Assembly: GCA_963850605.1 (NCBI GenBank)
Contig: CAWKLX010000005.1
Location: forward strand, 248,001-312,000
Reading direction: 5' to 3'
Length of the DNA: 64,000 nt
DNA from: BOG-908 sp963850605
Lineage (GTDB): Bacteria > Pseudomonadota > Alphaproteobacteria > Acetobacterales > Acetobacteraceae
Shown here in pieces: positions 43,033 to 52,230 of this stretch. Within the stretch, counting starts at the first letter, position 1, and the number at the start of each line of letters is the position of its first letter. The position numbers and the translations under genes were made by a program. The notes beneath the pieces are model-generated. The model was not told the DNA's origin. It did no database searches and saw only the letters and a list, made by a program, of their open reading frames with translations.

Positions 43033-44811
43033 CTAGAACGCGGCCTCCTCCAGCTCCATCAAGCTCGCCTTGCCCGACTTGATAGCGCTCCACAACGCCC
43101 CCGTTTGCGGCAGCAGCCGGTCCGCGAAGAATTGCGCGGTCGTCAGCTTGGCCTTGTAGAAACCAGCGTCGCCATTCGCCTCCGGCAGTTTCGCTTCGGC
43201 CACTTTCGCAGCCTTCGCCCACATGAAGCCGAGCGCCACCAGTCCCATCAAACGCAGATAGTCGGTGGCTGCGGCACCAGCCTCCTCCGGGTCCTTCATC
43301 GACACCTGCGCCAAATGTGCCGTGGCCTGCTGCAACGCACCGAACGATTTGGCCAACGGCAGGACTTTTGGATCGGCACTGTTCCGCTCGATAAAATCTT
43401 GGACCGGGTGGAAAAACTGTCGCAGGAAACGGCCCATATGCGCCGGCATCTTGCGGCCAACCAGATCCAGCGCCTGGATGCCGTTGGCACCCTCGTAGAT
43501 CATGCAAATGCGCGCGTCGCGCACCAGCTGTTCCATGCCGTGATCGCGGATGTAGCCGTGCCCGCCATAAACTTGCAGGGCCATGCTGGAAAGTTCGAAG
43601 CCCAAATCGGTGAACAGCGCCTTGACCACAGGGGTCATGATGGCGACGAAATCCTCTGCCTCCTGCCGGCGCTGCGGGTCGGACGCCTTAGTCTCCAGGT
43701 CAAGCGCGGTAGCCACCCAGCCGGACAGCGCGCGGCAGCCTTCTACATAAGCGCGCACGGTCATCAGCGTGCGTCGCACATCCGGATGCACGATGATCGG
43801 GTCGGCCGCCCGCTCGGGATACTTGGCGCCCGACAAAGCGCGGCCCTGGATTCGATCCTTCGCGTAGAATGCCGCACTCTGATATGCGGTCTCGGCCACG
43901 CCCAGACCCTGGATGCCTACCGAAAGCCGTTCCGCGTTCATCATGGTGAACATGGCGCGCATGCCCTTGTTGGGCTCGCCGACCAACCAGCCCACGGCAT
44001 CATCGAAATAGAGCTGCGTTGTGGCCGAAGCCTTCAATCCCATCTTGTGCTCGATGGCCGTGCAGGTCACGCCGTTGCGCGCCCCCGGCCGGCCGTCCTG
44101 GCTGGGCACGAATTTGGGCACCAGGAACATGCTGACGCCCTTGATCCCCTTCGGTGCGTCCGGCAAGCGCGCCAGCACAAGGTGAATTATGTTCTCTGTC
44201 AAATCGTGTTCGCCGGCGGAGATGAAAATCTTGGCTCCGCTAATGCGGTAGCTGCCGTCACCCTGCGGCACGGCCTTGGTGCGCATCATGCCCAAATCGG
44301 TGCCGCATTGCGGCTCGGTCAGGCACATCGTGCCGGACCAAGTTCCGTCGATCATTTTCGGTAGATAGCGACGCTTCAGCTCCTCGCTGCCGTGACCTTC
44401 CAACGCCAGTGTGGCGCCATGCGTCAGCCCGGGATACAGGCCGAACGAGAGGTTGGCCGAACACTGCATTTCCTCAACCATCTTCCCAAGTATTTCCGGC
44501 AAACCCTGGCCGCCGTACTCGGTGGGCGAGGAGAGTGCGCCCCAACCGGCTTCGCAAAACTTCTTATACGCCTCGACAAAGCCTTTCGGCGTGCGCACCA
44601 CGCCATTCTCAAGGCGGCAGCCTTCCTCGTCACCACTGGCGTTGATTGGCAGCAGGATGTCGGTGGCGAACTTGCCCGCTTCCTCCAGGATGCTGTCCAT
44701 CAACTCTTCAGTGACATCGGCCTGCCCGATCTCCGCCACGTGGGCGGCAGAATCATGCAGCTCGTGCATCACAAAACGCATGTCGCGCAGCGGCGCCTTG
44801 TAGACTTGCAT
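43033..44811 (-). CDS. fadE: Acyl-CoA dehydrogenase, long type (FadE of the FadN-FadA-FadE system)
   Basis: 592 residues, the length of the extended dehydrogenases with an extra C-terminal helical domain, as in Bacillus FadE and DmdC. Signatures: MCLTEPQCGTDLGMMRTKA, GAKIFISAGEHDLT, EHKMGLKASATTQLYFDD, NAERLSVGIQGLG, and YGGHGYIRDHGMEQLVRDA followed by ICMIYEGANGIQALDL with the catalytic Glu. It performs the first step of fatty acid beta-oxidation. It starts 15 bp after the FadN-type gene, in the order thiolase, bifunctional enzyme, dehydrogenase. Confidence 0.92.
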   Translation of the reverse strand: MQVYKAPLRDMRFVMHELHDSAAHVAEIGQADVTEELMDSILEEAGKFATDILLPINASGDEEGCRLENGVVRTPKGFVEAYKKFCEAGWGALSSPTEYGGQGLPEILGKMVEEMQCSANLSFGLYPGLTHGATLALEGHGSEELKRRYLPKMIDGTWSGTMCLTEPQCGTDLGMMRTKAVPQGDGSYRISGAKIFISAGEHDLTENIIHLVLARLPDAPKGIKGVSMFLVPKFVPSQDGRPGARNGVTCTAIEHKMGLKASATTQLYFDDAVGWLVGEPNKGMRAMFTMMNAERLSVGIQGLGVAETAYQSAAFYAKDRIQGRALSGAKYPERAADPIIVHPDVRRTLMTVRAYVEGCRALSGWVATALDLETKASDPQRRQEAEDFVAIMTPVVKALFTDLGFELSSMALQVYGGHGYIRDHGMEQLVRDARICMIYEGANGIQALDLVGRKMPAHMGRFLRQFFHPVQDFIERNSADPKVLPLAKSFGALQQATAHLAQVSMKDPEEAGAAATDYLRLMGLVALGFMWAKAAKVAEAKLPEANGDAGFYKAKLTTAQFFADRLLPQTGALWSAIKSGKASLMELEEAAF

Positions 44812-44826
44812 TGGCGTGTTCCTCCG

Positions 44827-47178
44827 TCAGTTGCGCAGCGGCTTGCCGGTTTCCAGCATGTGTTCGATACGGGCCAAAGTTCCAGATGTCCGCAGCAGCC
44901 GCAAAAACGATTCCCGCTCCAGGTCGAGGATCTTGCTTTCCTTGACCGTGTCGATGATGTCCGTCTCGCCGCCTGTCAACACGCGCGCCAACTCGCCGGA
45001 TACCACGCCGTCATGCTTGGTTGCCATGCCGGTCTTCTGGAAGCCCTGCACCGCCTGCTCCAACACCAGCCGGCCCGAAGGGCCAGGCAGCACGATTTCA
45101 CTTGGATCGGGCGGCTTGTAGCCGTCCACCAATTCCAAAGCCCGGTTCTTGGCATCGGACAGCAGGCGATAACGGTTCATCGTCACGCGGTCGGTCGGCC
45201 GAAGCACCAGCATTTCGCCCGCTTCCGCGGCCGATTTAGCCACCTTTGCGGTGCTGATCATCTCGAACGCCTTCATCACGGCCGGCATGGGGCCTTTCGG
45301 CATCTTGGGCGCCGTCGCCCAGCGCCCGAGCATCTCCTTGCAGCCGCCCCATCCAGGCAACAGCCCCACGCCACACTCCACCAGCCCGGCATAGGTTTCG
45401 GCATGCGCCTGAACCGCATCGCTGTGCAGCAGGAACTCGCAGCCGCCACCCAGAGCCATGCCGGCAGGGGCTGCCACGACCGGGAAGGGCGCGTATTTCA
45501 GCTTCTGCATCATGTCTTGGCCGGTGGCGACCATGCTTTCCACCTGCATCCAGGCGGCGATGTTGGCGGCGAACAGGGCCAGACCGATGTTTGCGCCGAC
45601 CGAGAAGTTACTGCCTTCGTTATAAATGACGAGTGCCTTGTACTCCTTCTTGACCAGCGCGATTGTCTTGCCAAGCAACGCCATGATCTGCTCGTCCAGC
45701 GAATTGCTCTTGCTGGTGAACTCGAAGCACAGCACCCCGTCGCCGATATCCCAGACCGATGCCGAGCTGTTTTTCAGCACCGGCTTGGACACCAGCTTGA
45801 TGTCTCCCAGCATCAGCACGCCATCCGGGCGTACGATGTCCCGGTACTCACCATCCAGCCCGAGCTGCTGACGAACACCATCCTGCACACGATAGAAACT
45901 GCGTCCGGCCGCGAGCTCCAGCGCCGGCGCCACAACGAAGTTTTCGGCGCGCAGACGCTCGATCAGCCAGTCGGCACCAATCATATCGATCAGCTCGAAC
46001 GGGCCGTGCTTCCAGTTATAGCCGAGCCGCATCGCCTCATCGATGGCGGCGATCTCGTCCGTCGCTTCGGGCACCAGCTTGGCCGCGTAGGCCAGCGTGT
46101 GGCCCATCACCGTCCAAGCATAAGCGCCCACTTTCCCAGGTGCTGTCATCAGGCGGCGAAGATCGCGACCCGCGCTTGCCAGCTCCGGCAGTTCGGCACG
46201 CCGCTCCGGCCGGAATAAGCCCGTGGCCAGATCGAGCGTTTCCTTGACCCGCTTACCGTCCGATTTATTCAGCCGATAAAAACCACCCTTGCCCTTACGC
46301 CCTGTGTAGCCATCAGCAATGAGCTTGGCGATCACAGGCATATCGCGATTGATGGCGTGAAACTCGTCGCCCTCTGGCAGCGCACCCGCCATGCTGGCGT
46401 TCACATGCGGCATCAGATCGAGGCCCACCAGATCCATCAGCCCGAACACGCCGGTCTTGGGCACGCCGAATGGCCGGCCCATGATCGCGTCCGCTTCCTC
46501 GATCGTTAGGCCGTGCTCAAGCGTTTCAGTGACCGCCGCGGTCATCCAGTAGACGCCGAGACGGTTGGCGATGAAACCCGGGCTGTCATGGCAATGGACG
46601 ACGCTCTTGCCCAGCACAACGTCACAAAACCGCTCGACCCGCTTGGCCAGCGCCGCATCGGTCGTCGGTCCGGTAATCAGCTCCATCAACCTCATGTAGC
46701 GCGGCGGATTGAAAAAGTGCGTAATGGTGAAATCACGCGCAAAACTGTCCGGCATACCCTCGACCAGCCGCGCCAGTGGGATAGTCGAGGTATTTGACGA
46801 GATCGCCGTGCCCGGGCGGCGCACTACATCCAGCTTGCGATATAGCGCCTGCTTGATGTCCAGCCGTTCGACCACAACCTCGACAACCCAGTCGCACTCG
46901 GCCACGCGCTCAAGATGATCGTCGATATTGCCGGTCTCGATCAGCTTGGCCGCGGCCGCCGACATAAACGGAGCCGGATCCGTCTTCAACGCGCGGGCGA
47001 CGGCATATTCGGCAATCGCGTTGCGGTTCGCACCATCCTTGGGAATGATGTCGAGCAGTAGCACCGGCACGCCCGCATTGGCGATCTGGGCTGCAATACC
47101 GCACCCCATCACGCCACTTCCAATCACGGCAACTTTCCTGAAATGCTGCTTCTCAGCGGGGCCGGGGCTATGAACCAT
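44827..47178 (-). CDS. fadN: FadN-type 3-hydroxyacyl-CoA dehydrogenase/enoyl-CoA hydratase
   Basis: 783 residues with dehydrogenase first and hydratase last, the reverse of FadB. The NAD site is VAVIGSGVMGCGIAAQIANAG (about 15-35), with SSNTSTIPLA, FFNPPRYMRLMELI and SPGFIANRLGVYW in the dehydrogenase, and a second C-terminal dehydrogenase unit with LGYNWKHGPFELIDMIG. The hydratase domain near residues 510-640 has NFSVGANIGL, MALGGGCEFLLHSDA and VECGVGLLPGWGGCKE with catalytic Glu residues. It does steps two and three of beta-oxidation. GTG or ATG 47178 lies 3 bp after the thiolase stop. Confidence 0.93.
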   Translation of the reverse strand: MVHSPGPAEKQHFRKVAVIGSGVMGCGIAAQIANAGVPVLLLDIIPKDGANRNAIAEYAVARALKTDPAPFMSAAAAKLIETGNIDDHLERVAECDWVVEVVVERLDIKQALYRKLDVVRRPGTAISSNTSTIPLARLVEGMPDSFARDFTITHFFNPPRYMRLMELITGPTTDAALAKRVERFCDVVLGKSVVHCHDSPGFIANRLGVYWMTAAVTETLEHGLTIEEADAIMGRPFGVPKTGVFGLMDLVGLDLMPHVNASMAGALPEGDEFHAINRDMPVIAKLIADGYTGRKGKGGFYRLNKSDGKRVKETLDLATGLFRPERRAELPELASAGRDLRRLMTAPGKVGAYAWTVMGHTLAYAAKLVPEATDEIAAIDEAMRLGYNWKHGPFELIDMIGADWLIERLRAENFVVAPALELAAGRSFYRVQDGVRQQLGLDGEYRDIVRPDGVLMLGDIKLVSKPVLKNSSASVWDIGDGVLCFEFTSKSNSLDEQIMALLGKTIALVKKEYKALVIYNEGSNFSVGANIGLALFAANIAAWMQVESMVATGQDMMQKLKYAPFPVVAAPAGMALGGGCEFLLHSDAVQAHAETYAGLVECGVGLLPGWGGCKEMLGRWATAPKMPKGPMPAVMKAFEMISTAKVAKSAAEAGEMLVLRPTDRVTMNRYRLLSDAKNRALELVDGYKPPDPSEIVLPGPSGRLVLEQAVQGFQKTGMATKHDGVVSGELARVLTGGETDIIDTVKESKILDLERESFLRLLRTSGTLARIEHMLETGKPLRN

Positions 47179-47181
47179 GGT

Positions 47182-48318
47182 TCACACCGCCTCCAGTACG
47201 GTCGCAATCCCCTGGCCGCCGCCAATGCATTGCGTCGCGATTGCATACTTGCCGCCCTCGCGCTTCAGCAACGACGCCGCCTTACCCACGATGCGTGCGC
47301 CCGTCGCACCCAGCGGATGACCGAGCGCGATCGCACCGCCATCCAAATTCACGGTCTCTGGCCTGAACCCGATTTCCTTCATGCTGGCGATTGCCTGGCT
47401 GGAAAAAGCCTCGTTCAACTCGACCACATCGAGATCGCGTGCGGTGATGCCAGCACGTTCCAATGCCTTGCGAGAGGCGCGCACTGGCCCAATGCCCATA
47501 ATATCCGGCTCGCACCCGGACACCGCAATGCTGCGAATTCGCGCCAGGATCGGCAGTTTGTGTGAGATGGCGTAATCCTCGCTGCACACCAGCACAGCGC
47601 TGGCGCCATCCGTGAGCGGCGAGGAGGTGCCGGCCGTCACCGTGCCTTCCTGATCGAAGGCAAGCTTCAATCCCGCCAGTGCCTCTTTCGTAGTACCTGC
47701 GCGGATGCAGCCGTCTTGGTCCACTACCCCGCTTTTGGTATGAATCGGGATGATTTCGTCAGCAAATTTCCCGGAAGACTGCGCGGCCGACGCTTTCTGG
47801 TGGCTGGCCACCGCGAAATCCTCCTGTTGGTCCCGCGTGATCTGCCATTTGCGGGCGACGTTCTCGGCCGTCTCGCCCATGCCCATGTAAGCGCCCGGCT
47901 GCTTCGCGGCGAGCGTGGTGTTAAACATCGGGTTGTAGCCGCCCATCGGCACGCGGCTCATGCTCTCAATACCAGCCGCGATGAACACCTGGCCCGCACC
48001 CATTTGAATTTGGCCGGCGGCGATATGCACGCTGCTCATGGAGCTACCGCAGAACCGGTTCACCGTCATGCCACCCACGTTAAGCGGCAGGTCGGCCAAC
48101 AGCCCGATCAGGCGCGCCACATTCATGCCCTGCTCGCCTTCCGGGAAGGCGTTGCCGACGATGACGTCCTCTACATCTTCAGGCCGTACGCCGGTTTTCG
48201 CAATCAGGCCGCGGATCACTTCGGCCGCCATGTCGTCAGCACGAACGCGTGCCAGCGCCCCTTTGTGCGCCGGCGTGAATGGGGACCGTGCATAACCCGC
48301 AATGACGACGTTGATCAC
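47182..48318 (-). CDS. fadA: Acetyl-CoA acyltransferase (thiolase)
   Basis: 378 residues. Last step of beta-oxidation. The nucleophile Cys is in NRFCGSSMSSVHIAAG (about residue 88), the catalytic His in GGAIALGHPLGATGARI, and the second Cys in ATQCIGGGQGIATV at the end. SMSRVPMGGYNP is the usual family loop. GTG 48318 gives MINVVIAGYARSP and follows GAGGGAG at good spacing; the frame can be extended six codons upstream with no support. First gene of the fad operon, 67 bp after the MerR gene. Confidence 0.93.
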   Translation of the reverse strand: MINVVIAGYARSPFTPAHKGALARVRADDMAAEVIRGLIAKTGVRPEDVEDVIVGNAFPEGEQGMNVARLIGLLADLPLNVGGMTVNRFCGSSMSSVHIAAGQIQMGAGQVFIAAGIESMSRVPMGGYNPMFNTTLAAKQPGAYMGMGETAENVARKWQITRDQQEDFAVASHQKASAAQSSGKFADEIIPIHTKSGVVDQDGCIRAGTTKEALAGLKLAFDQEGTVTAGTSSPLTDGASAVLVCSEDYAISHKLPILARIRSIAVSGCEPDIMGIGPVRASRKALERAGITARDLDVVELNEAFSSQAIASMKEIGFRPETVNLDGGAIALGHPLGATGARIVGKAASLLKREGGKYAIATQCIGGGQGIATVLEAV

Positions 48319-48385
48319 GTTGTACCACTCCCTCAAGTAACGACGCTGGTTATGTGGGCACCGTGGTCTAGCTATGTGTCAGACG

Positions 48386-48817
48386 CTATCCAGCACGCTT
48401 CCGCGCAGTCATGTGCGTGAACGCGGCTTCTGCCTGGCCCTGTACGTCCTCCAACTCCGCAATCGTTTCCTGCAGCGCGTGCAATTGCTCGCGGAGTGAC
48501 AGAAGACGCTTGGCAACCCCGGCGCGCAACAGGCTGATCTGCTCGAACTGGCTATGATCCACATCGTAGAGGTCAAGATAGTCCTTGATTTCCCGCAACG
48601 AAAAGCCGAGCCGCTTGCCTCGCAAAATCAGGATCATACGCGCCCGATCGCGCGACGTATAAACGCGCGTGCTCCCAGCCCGCTTCGGGCAGATCAGGCC
48701 TTTATCCTCGTAGAAACGGATCGTGCGCGCGGTCACGCCCAAATCGCGCGCCAACTGCGTGACCGTACGAAACGGGTCACCGCCAATCGGGGCATTGGTC
48801 GCCTCAGGATATGCCAC
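48386..48817 (-). CDS. MerR family transcriptional regulator
   Basis: 143 residues. The winged helix-turn-helix is at residues 17-85: TVTQLARDLGVTARTIRFYEDKGLI, then RVYTSRDRARMILILRGKRLGFSL. A coiled-coil dimer helix follows (LLSLREQLHALQETIAELEDVQ). There is no metal-binding Cys set, which fits MerR regulators of acyl-CoA and amino acid catabolism rather than metal sensors. GTG 48817 follows AGGGA. It lies directly upstream of the fad genes and has its own promoter with a palindrome, so autoregulation and fad control are likely. Confidence 0.9.
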   Translation of the reverse strand: MAYPEATNAPIGGDPFRTVTQLARDLGVTARTIRFYEDKGLICPKRAGSTRVYTSRDRARMILILRGKRLGFSLREIKDYLDLYDVDHSQFEQISLLRAGVAKRLLSLREQLHALQETIAELEDVQGQAEAAFTHMTARKRAG

Positions 48818-48828
48818 AAGCTTCCCTA

Positions 48829-48876
48829 TACGTCACCCCATTGACGTAGATATAGCGATGTCGCGACGTGTTGCAA
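48829..48876 (-). promoter_or_regulatory. Promoter and palindromic operator of the MerR gene
   Basis: On the minus strand TTGCAA (48876-48871) and TATATC (48854-48849) are 16 bp apart. Immediately downstream is a perfect inverted repeat TACGTCA-N6-TGACGTA (48829-48848), over the expected transcription start. Binding there would repress the MerR gene and possibly the fad operon. The regulator-site pairing is inference. Confidence 0.55.
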
Positions 48877-48887
48877 GCGACCGACCA

Positions 48888-48977
48888 TGGCGGATGGGGT
48901 GGGATTCGAACCCACGGAGGGCTTGCACCCTCGGCGGTTTTCAAGACCGCTGCCTTAAACCGCTCGGCCACCCATCC
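48888..48977 (-). tRNA. tRNA-Ser(UGA)
   Basis: 90 bases including an encoded CCA. The acceptor arm GGATGGG pairs with CCCATCC. The D arm has GGCCGAGCGGTTTAAGGC, the anticodon stem-loop reads GCGGT-CTTGAAA-ACCGC with anticodon TGA, a long variable arm follows as expected for Ser, and the T loop is GTTCGAATC. It lies between the MerR gene and radA on the same strand. Confidence 0.97.
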
Positions 48978-49002
48978 TGTCTGCCTTGGTCGTGTCTGGT
49001 CT

Positions 49003-50421
49003 CTAACCTTGGTCGGTTATGCTGTCCACGGCGCGTGTTTGCCGGCCCGTTGGCGCACCAAACTGCTCAACCAGATCGGCCAGATGTCCAATCTCCTCCA
49101 GCCGCAAACCTTCGGCCGCCGGTGCCCTGCCACCGCGCGCGACCCGTCGCGGCAGCACGGCACGCTCGAACCCCAACTTCTGCGCTTCTTTCAGCCGAGC
49201 GTCGGCCTGCGCCACTTGCCGCACCTCACCCGACAGCCCGACCTCGCCGAAATACACGCTGGCCGCATTCGTGGGCATGCCCGTCGAAGCGGACACCAAG
49301 GCGGCGGCCACCGCGAGGTCCGCCGCCGGCTCAGTTATGCGCAGGCCGCCTGCCACGTTCAGAAAAACGTCGGACCCGGACAGGCGCAGGCCACACCGCG
49401 TCTCCAGCACCGCCAGCAGCATGGACAAGCGGCCGCCATCCCAACCAACGACGCTGCGCCTAGGCGAGCCGCCGGCGTTGGGCGCCAGCAACGCCTGCAC
49501 CTCCAACAGAACCGGCCGCGTGCCCTCCAACCCGGCAAACACAGCGGACCCCGCGATGTGGCCGCGCCGTTCGGCGAGGAACAGGGCAGACGGGTTGGCC
49601 ACCTCGGCCAGGCCGCGATCGGTCATCTCGAACACGCCGATTTCGTCGGTGGCGCCGAACCGGTTCTTGGTCCCGCGCAGGATACGGAATTGATGGCCGC
49701 GGTCGCCCTCGAAATGCAGCACGGCATCGACCATGTGCTCCAGCACGCGTGGTCCGGCCAGCGTACCCTCCTTGGTCACGTGCCCGACGAGGATAAGCGA
49801 AAAACCGCGCTGTTTTGCCAGCCTGATCAGCTCGAAACCAGCTTGTCGCACCTGGGTCACCGTGCCGGGCGCACTCTCGATAGTGTCGAGCCACATCGTC
49901 TGGATCGAATCAATCACCACCATGGCCAGATCGCGCTCGACCTCGAGTGACGCCACGATGTCACGCACGCTGATGGTGGCCGCCAGTTCCAACGATGCGC
50001 TTTCCAGACCGAGTCGACGGGCGCGCAGGCGGATCTGGTCCACCGCCTCCTCGCCGGATATGTAGAGCACGCGGCGCCCCGCCCGGCTGAGTGCCGCGGC
50101 GGCCTGCAACATCAGGGTCGATTTGCCAATTCCAGGGTCACCGCCGACCAGTATGGCCGAGGCGGCCACCAAGCCACCGCCGAGCACGCGGTCCAACTCG
50201 CCTATCCCGGTCAGCAGGCGGGGTGGTGGATCGGCTTGGCCAGCAAGGCCCATGAACGTCACGCGGCTGGAATGTTTACGCGCAGCGGCAAGACCAGGGC
50301 GAGCTTCGGCCGGCTCTTCCACGATGGTATTCCATTCGCCGCATGACTCGCACCGCCCCGCCCATTTGGAGCTGACTGCGCCGCAGGATTGGCAAACGTA
50401 GCGGGAAGCGGGCTTAGCCAA
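49003..50421 (-). CDS. radA: DNA repair protein RadA
   Basis: 472 residues. A RecA-related ATPase that drives branch migration in recombination repair. The Zn finger is YVCQSCGAVSSKWAGRCESC, Walker A GGDPGIGKST (about 93-102), Walker B-like MVVIDSIQTM, the RadA motif KNRFGATDEIGVFEM, and the C-terminal Lon-like domain with GGSPRRSVVGWDGGRLSML. The start is TTG 50421 giving MAKPASRYVC, the usual RadA beginning; no better codon exists nearby. It follows the VOC gene by 48 bp. Confidence 0.95.
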   Translation of the reverse strand: MAKPASRYVCQSCGAVSSKWAGRCESCGEWNTIVEEPAEARPGLAAARKHSSRVTFMGLAGQADPPPRLLTGIGELDRVLGGGLVAASAILVGGDPGIGKSTLMLQAAAALSRAGRRVLYISGEEAVDQIRLRARRLGLESASLELAATISVRDIVASLEVERDLAMVVIDSIQTMWLDTIESAPGTVTQVRQAGFELIRLAKQRGFSLILVGHVTKEGTLAGPRVLEHMVDAVLHFEGDRGHQFRILRGTKNRFGATDEIGVFEMTDRGLAEVANPSALFLAERRGHIAGSAVFAGLEGTRPVLLEVQALLAPNAGGSPRRSVVGWDGGRLSMLLAVLETRCGLRLSGSDVFLNVAGGLRITEPAADLAVAAALVSASTGMPTNAASVYFGEVGLSGEVRQVAQADARLKEAQKLGFERAVLPRRVARGGRAPAAEGLRLEEIGHLADLVEQFGAPTGRQTRAVDSITDQG

Positions 50422-50469
50422 GCGAAACGGCGCGCCCGGGCGCGCAATCGATCACGGTGGGCGTTCGAC

Positions 50470-50868
50470 TCATCGCCTTGCCGGCGGCAACGCCTCGCAA
50501 AACCGCAGCGCATACCCGTCCGGATCGACGACCTCGAACGCCCGATGCCCAATTCGGGCACCATCCTCCTCGTGCCACACCTCCTCCATCGGGCGATGCA
50601 GGCGAGCACCATACGCTTCCACGCCGCTCAGCACCGCGTCGGCATCCTGCGTCCATAGCACCAGGGTCACGCCGCGCCCGAACGGGTATTCCAGCGGGGC
50701 CAGCGTATCGCCCACGCCTTCCACGATCTCGACGGCTACCCCATCACGCTCAAGCTCGGCGCGGCGATGTTCGGGTGCGTAGCGCATCGTCGTGAAGCCC
50801 AGCACGTCCGTATAGAACCGCAGCGAACGGGCAAACCCCGTGCAGGCCAGGCGTATCGACAGCGACAC
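50470..50868 (-). CDS. VOC (glyoxalase/bleomycin resistance) family protein
   Basis: 132 residues with two beta-alpha-beta-beta-beta units. MSLSIRLACTGFARSLRFYTDVLGF starts the first unit and GARIGHRAFEVVDPDGYALRFCE ends the second. Candidate metal ligands (Glu in VEIVEG and near the end) are present but the first His of glyoxalase I is not. The substrate is unknown. The start lies 10 bp after the stop of the secreted-protein gene, so they are co-transcribed. Confidence 0.8.
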   Translation of the reverse strand: MSLSIRLACTGFARSLRFYTDVLGFTTMRYAPEHRRAELERDGVAVEIVEGVGDTLAPLEYPFGRGVTLVLWTQDADAVLSGVEAYGARLHRPMEEVWHEEDGARIGHRAFEVVDPDGYALRFCEALPPARR

Positions 50869-50878
50869 GCCGGGCGCC

Positions 50879-51406
50879 CTAGCGGGGCACCAGCGTCAGC
50901 ACGGCCTGTGGCGCAGTCGGCGCGGTGGAAACCAGGATGTGCATCGGCCTGCCGCCGAGTGTCAGGCTGTAGGCGGTTTGCTGCACGCCGGCCGGCGCCT
51001 TGGGGTTTGTTTGCGTACCCAGCAACGTCAGTGAAACGTGATTCTCCTGCGCCGCCCGTCCCAGCACCGCCAATACCTGGCTCGGGTCAGCTTGTTCGGT
51101 CACCGCCTCGCAACCGCCATCATCGATCGAGACAAGCGCCAGCTTGGTGGATTGATAGCTGACGTCGAACACCTGGCCCTGCCGCCCGGCCAGGAACGCG
51201 TCGCGCGCGGCCGCCGGCATTTCGGGGGCACCCTGCTGCTTCAGCCAGCCGCGCATGGCGGCCACGTCCCCTGAAAAACGCAGGCAGGTAGCACCAAACA
51301 GTCCAACCACTTGGTCGGCGGCACTCGTCTGTTCGGGTGCTTGCTGCGCCCAAGCGGGCAGAGCCGCCAAACACCCCAAAACTAGCCAACCCGAAACCCG
51401 CATCAT
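50879..51406 (-). CDS. Secreted protein of unknown function
   Basis: 175 residues. A clear signal peptide (MMRVSGWLVLGCLAALPAWA) is cleaved before QQAPEQTS. The mature part has two spaced cysteines (FGATCLRFSG and DGGCEAVTEQ) that could form a disulfide, then a mixed alpha/beta region ending ILVSTAPTAPQAVLTLVPR. No family is recognised. It lies between mlaF and the VOC gene in the same direction, so an envelope role is plausible. The first of two adjacent ATGs is used; the second is better spaced from GGGAG. Confidence 0.7.
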   Translation of the reverse strand: MMRVSGWLVLGCLAALPAWAQQAPEQTSAADQVVGLFGATCLRFSGDVAAMRGWLKQQGAPEMPAAARDAFLAGRQGQVFDVSYQSTKLALVSIDDGGCEAVTEQADPSQVLAVLGRAAQENHVSLTLLGTQTNPKAPAGVQQTAYSLTLGGRPMHILVSTAPTAPQAVLTLVPR

Positions 51407-51456
51407 GATCTCCCAACACCGCTTCTCTCTGACGATTGCTGCCTGCAAGCGGACGA

Positions 51457-52230
51457 TTATCTCCGCAGCTCCATCTGAATCGGACCGTCGCGCCGCCCGT
51501 GCGTGAACTGGTCAACCAGCGGATTCCCGCTCTCAAGCAGATGGCCCGCCGGACCTTGCCAGACCAGCCGTCCCCCGAACAGCATCGCCGCCTGGTCGCC
51601 GATGCGCACGGCACTCGCCATATCATGCGTGATCGCCACCGCCGTGCTGCCGAGCGTGCGCACGCAATCCACGATCAGCCCATCAATGACGGCGCCCATG
51701 ATGGGGTCTAGCCCCGTGGTGGGTTCGTCAAAAAACAGGATGTCCGGCCGGGAGGCGATGGCACGCGCCAGTCCGACCCGCTTTTGCATGCCGCCGGACA
51801 ACTCGGACGGCGAAAGCTCGCCCACGCTGGCGGCCAGCCCAACCTGGGCCAGCACCTCCGTCGCGTGGATGCGAGCCGGCGCGCGCGCCATGCCTTGGGC
51901 TAGCAATTTGAAGGCCACGTTCTCCCAAACAGCCAGGCTGTCGAACAACGCGCCGTTCTGGAACAGCATGCCGATCCGATCGCGACATGTCTCGCGATCC
52001 GCCCGGCTCAACTTCGCCAGGTCCTGGCCGTCGATCTCGATCGTGCCGGCATCCGGCTCAATCAGGCCCAAGATGCACTTCAGCAGCACGGACTTACCGG
52101 TGCCCGACCCCCCGATGACCACGGTCGAGGTGCCGGGTGCAACGTCGAGATCCACGCCGTTCAGCACCTGCTTGTCGCCGAACCGCTTGCGCAGGCCGCG
52201 CACCCGTATTTTCGGCACCGCGCCGGTCAC
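51457..52230 (-). CDS. mlaF: MlaF-type ABC transporter ATPase (phospholipid trafficking)
   Basis: 257 residues. Walker A GGSGTGKSVLL (about 40-50), Q loop LFQNGALFDSL (the MlaF form), signature LSGGMQKRVGLARAI, Walker B ILFFDEPTTGLDP and H loop AITHDMASA. The family energises retrograde phospholipid movement that keeps outer-membrane asymmetry. It overlaps the permease gene by 4 bp (GTGA). MlaD, MlaB and MlaC homologues are not in the window. Confidence 0.92.
   Translation of the reverse strand: MTGAVPKIRVRGLRKRFGDKQVLNGVDLDVAPGTSTVVIGGSGTGKSVLLKCILGLIEPDAGTIEIDGQDLAKLSRADRETCRDRIGMLFQNGALFDSLAVWENVAFKLLAQGMARAPARIHATEVLAQVGLAASVGELSPSELSGGMQKRVGLARAIASRPDILFFDEPTTGLDPIMGAVIDGLIVDCVRTLGSTAVAITHDMASAVRIGDQAAMLFGGRLVWQGPAGHLLESGNPLVDQFTHGRRDGPIQMELRR

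Noticed and set aside
44392..46218. 608-codon open frame on the plus strand
   Set aside because: It is antisense to the fadE and fadN genes, is rich in His/Gln/Arg as GC-rich shadow frames are, and has no domain.
48888..48977. tRNA-Ser as the border of an integrated element
   Set aside because: No integrase, no repeat of the tRNA 3' end and no phage genes on either side; the flanks are housekeeping genes.
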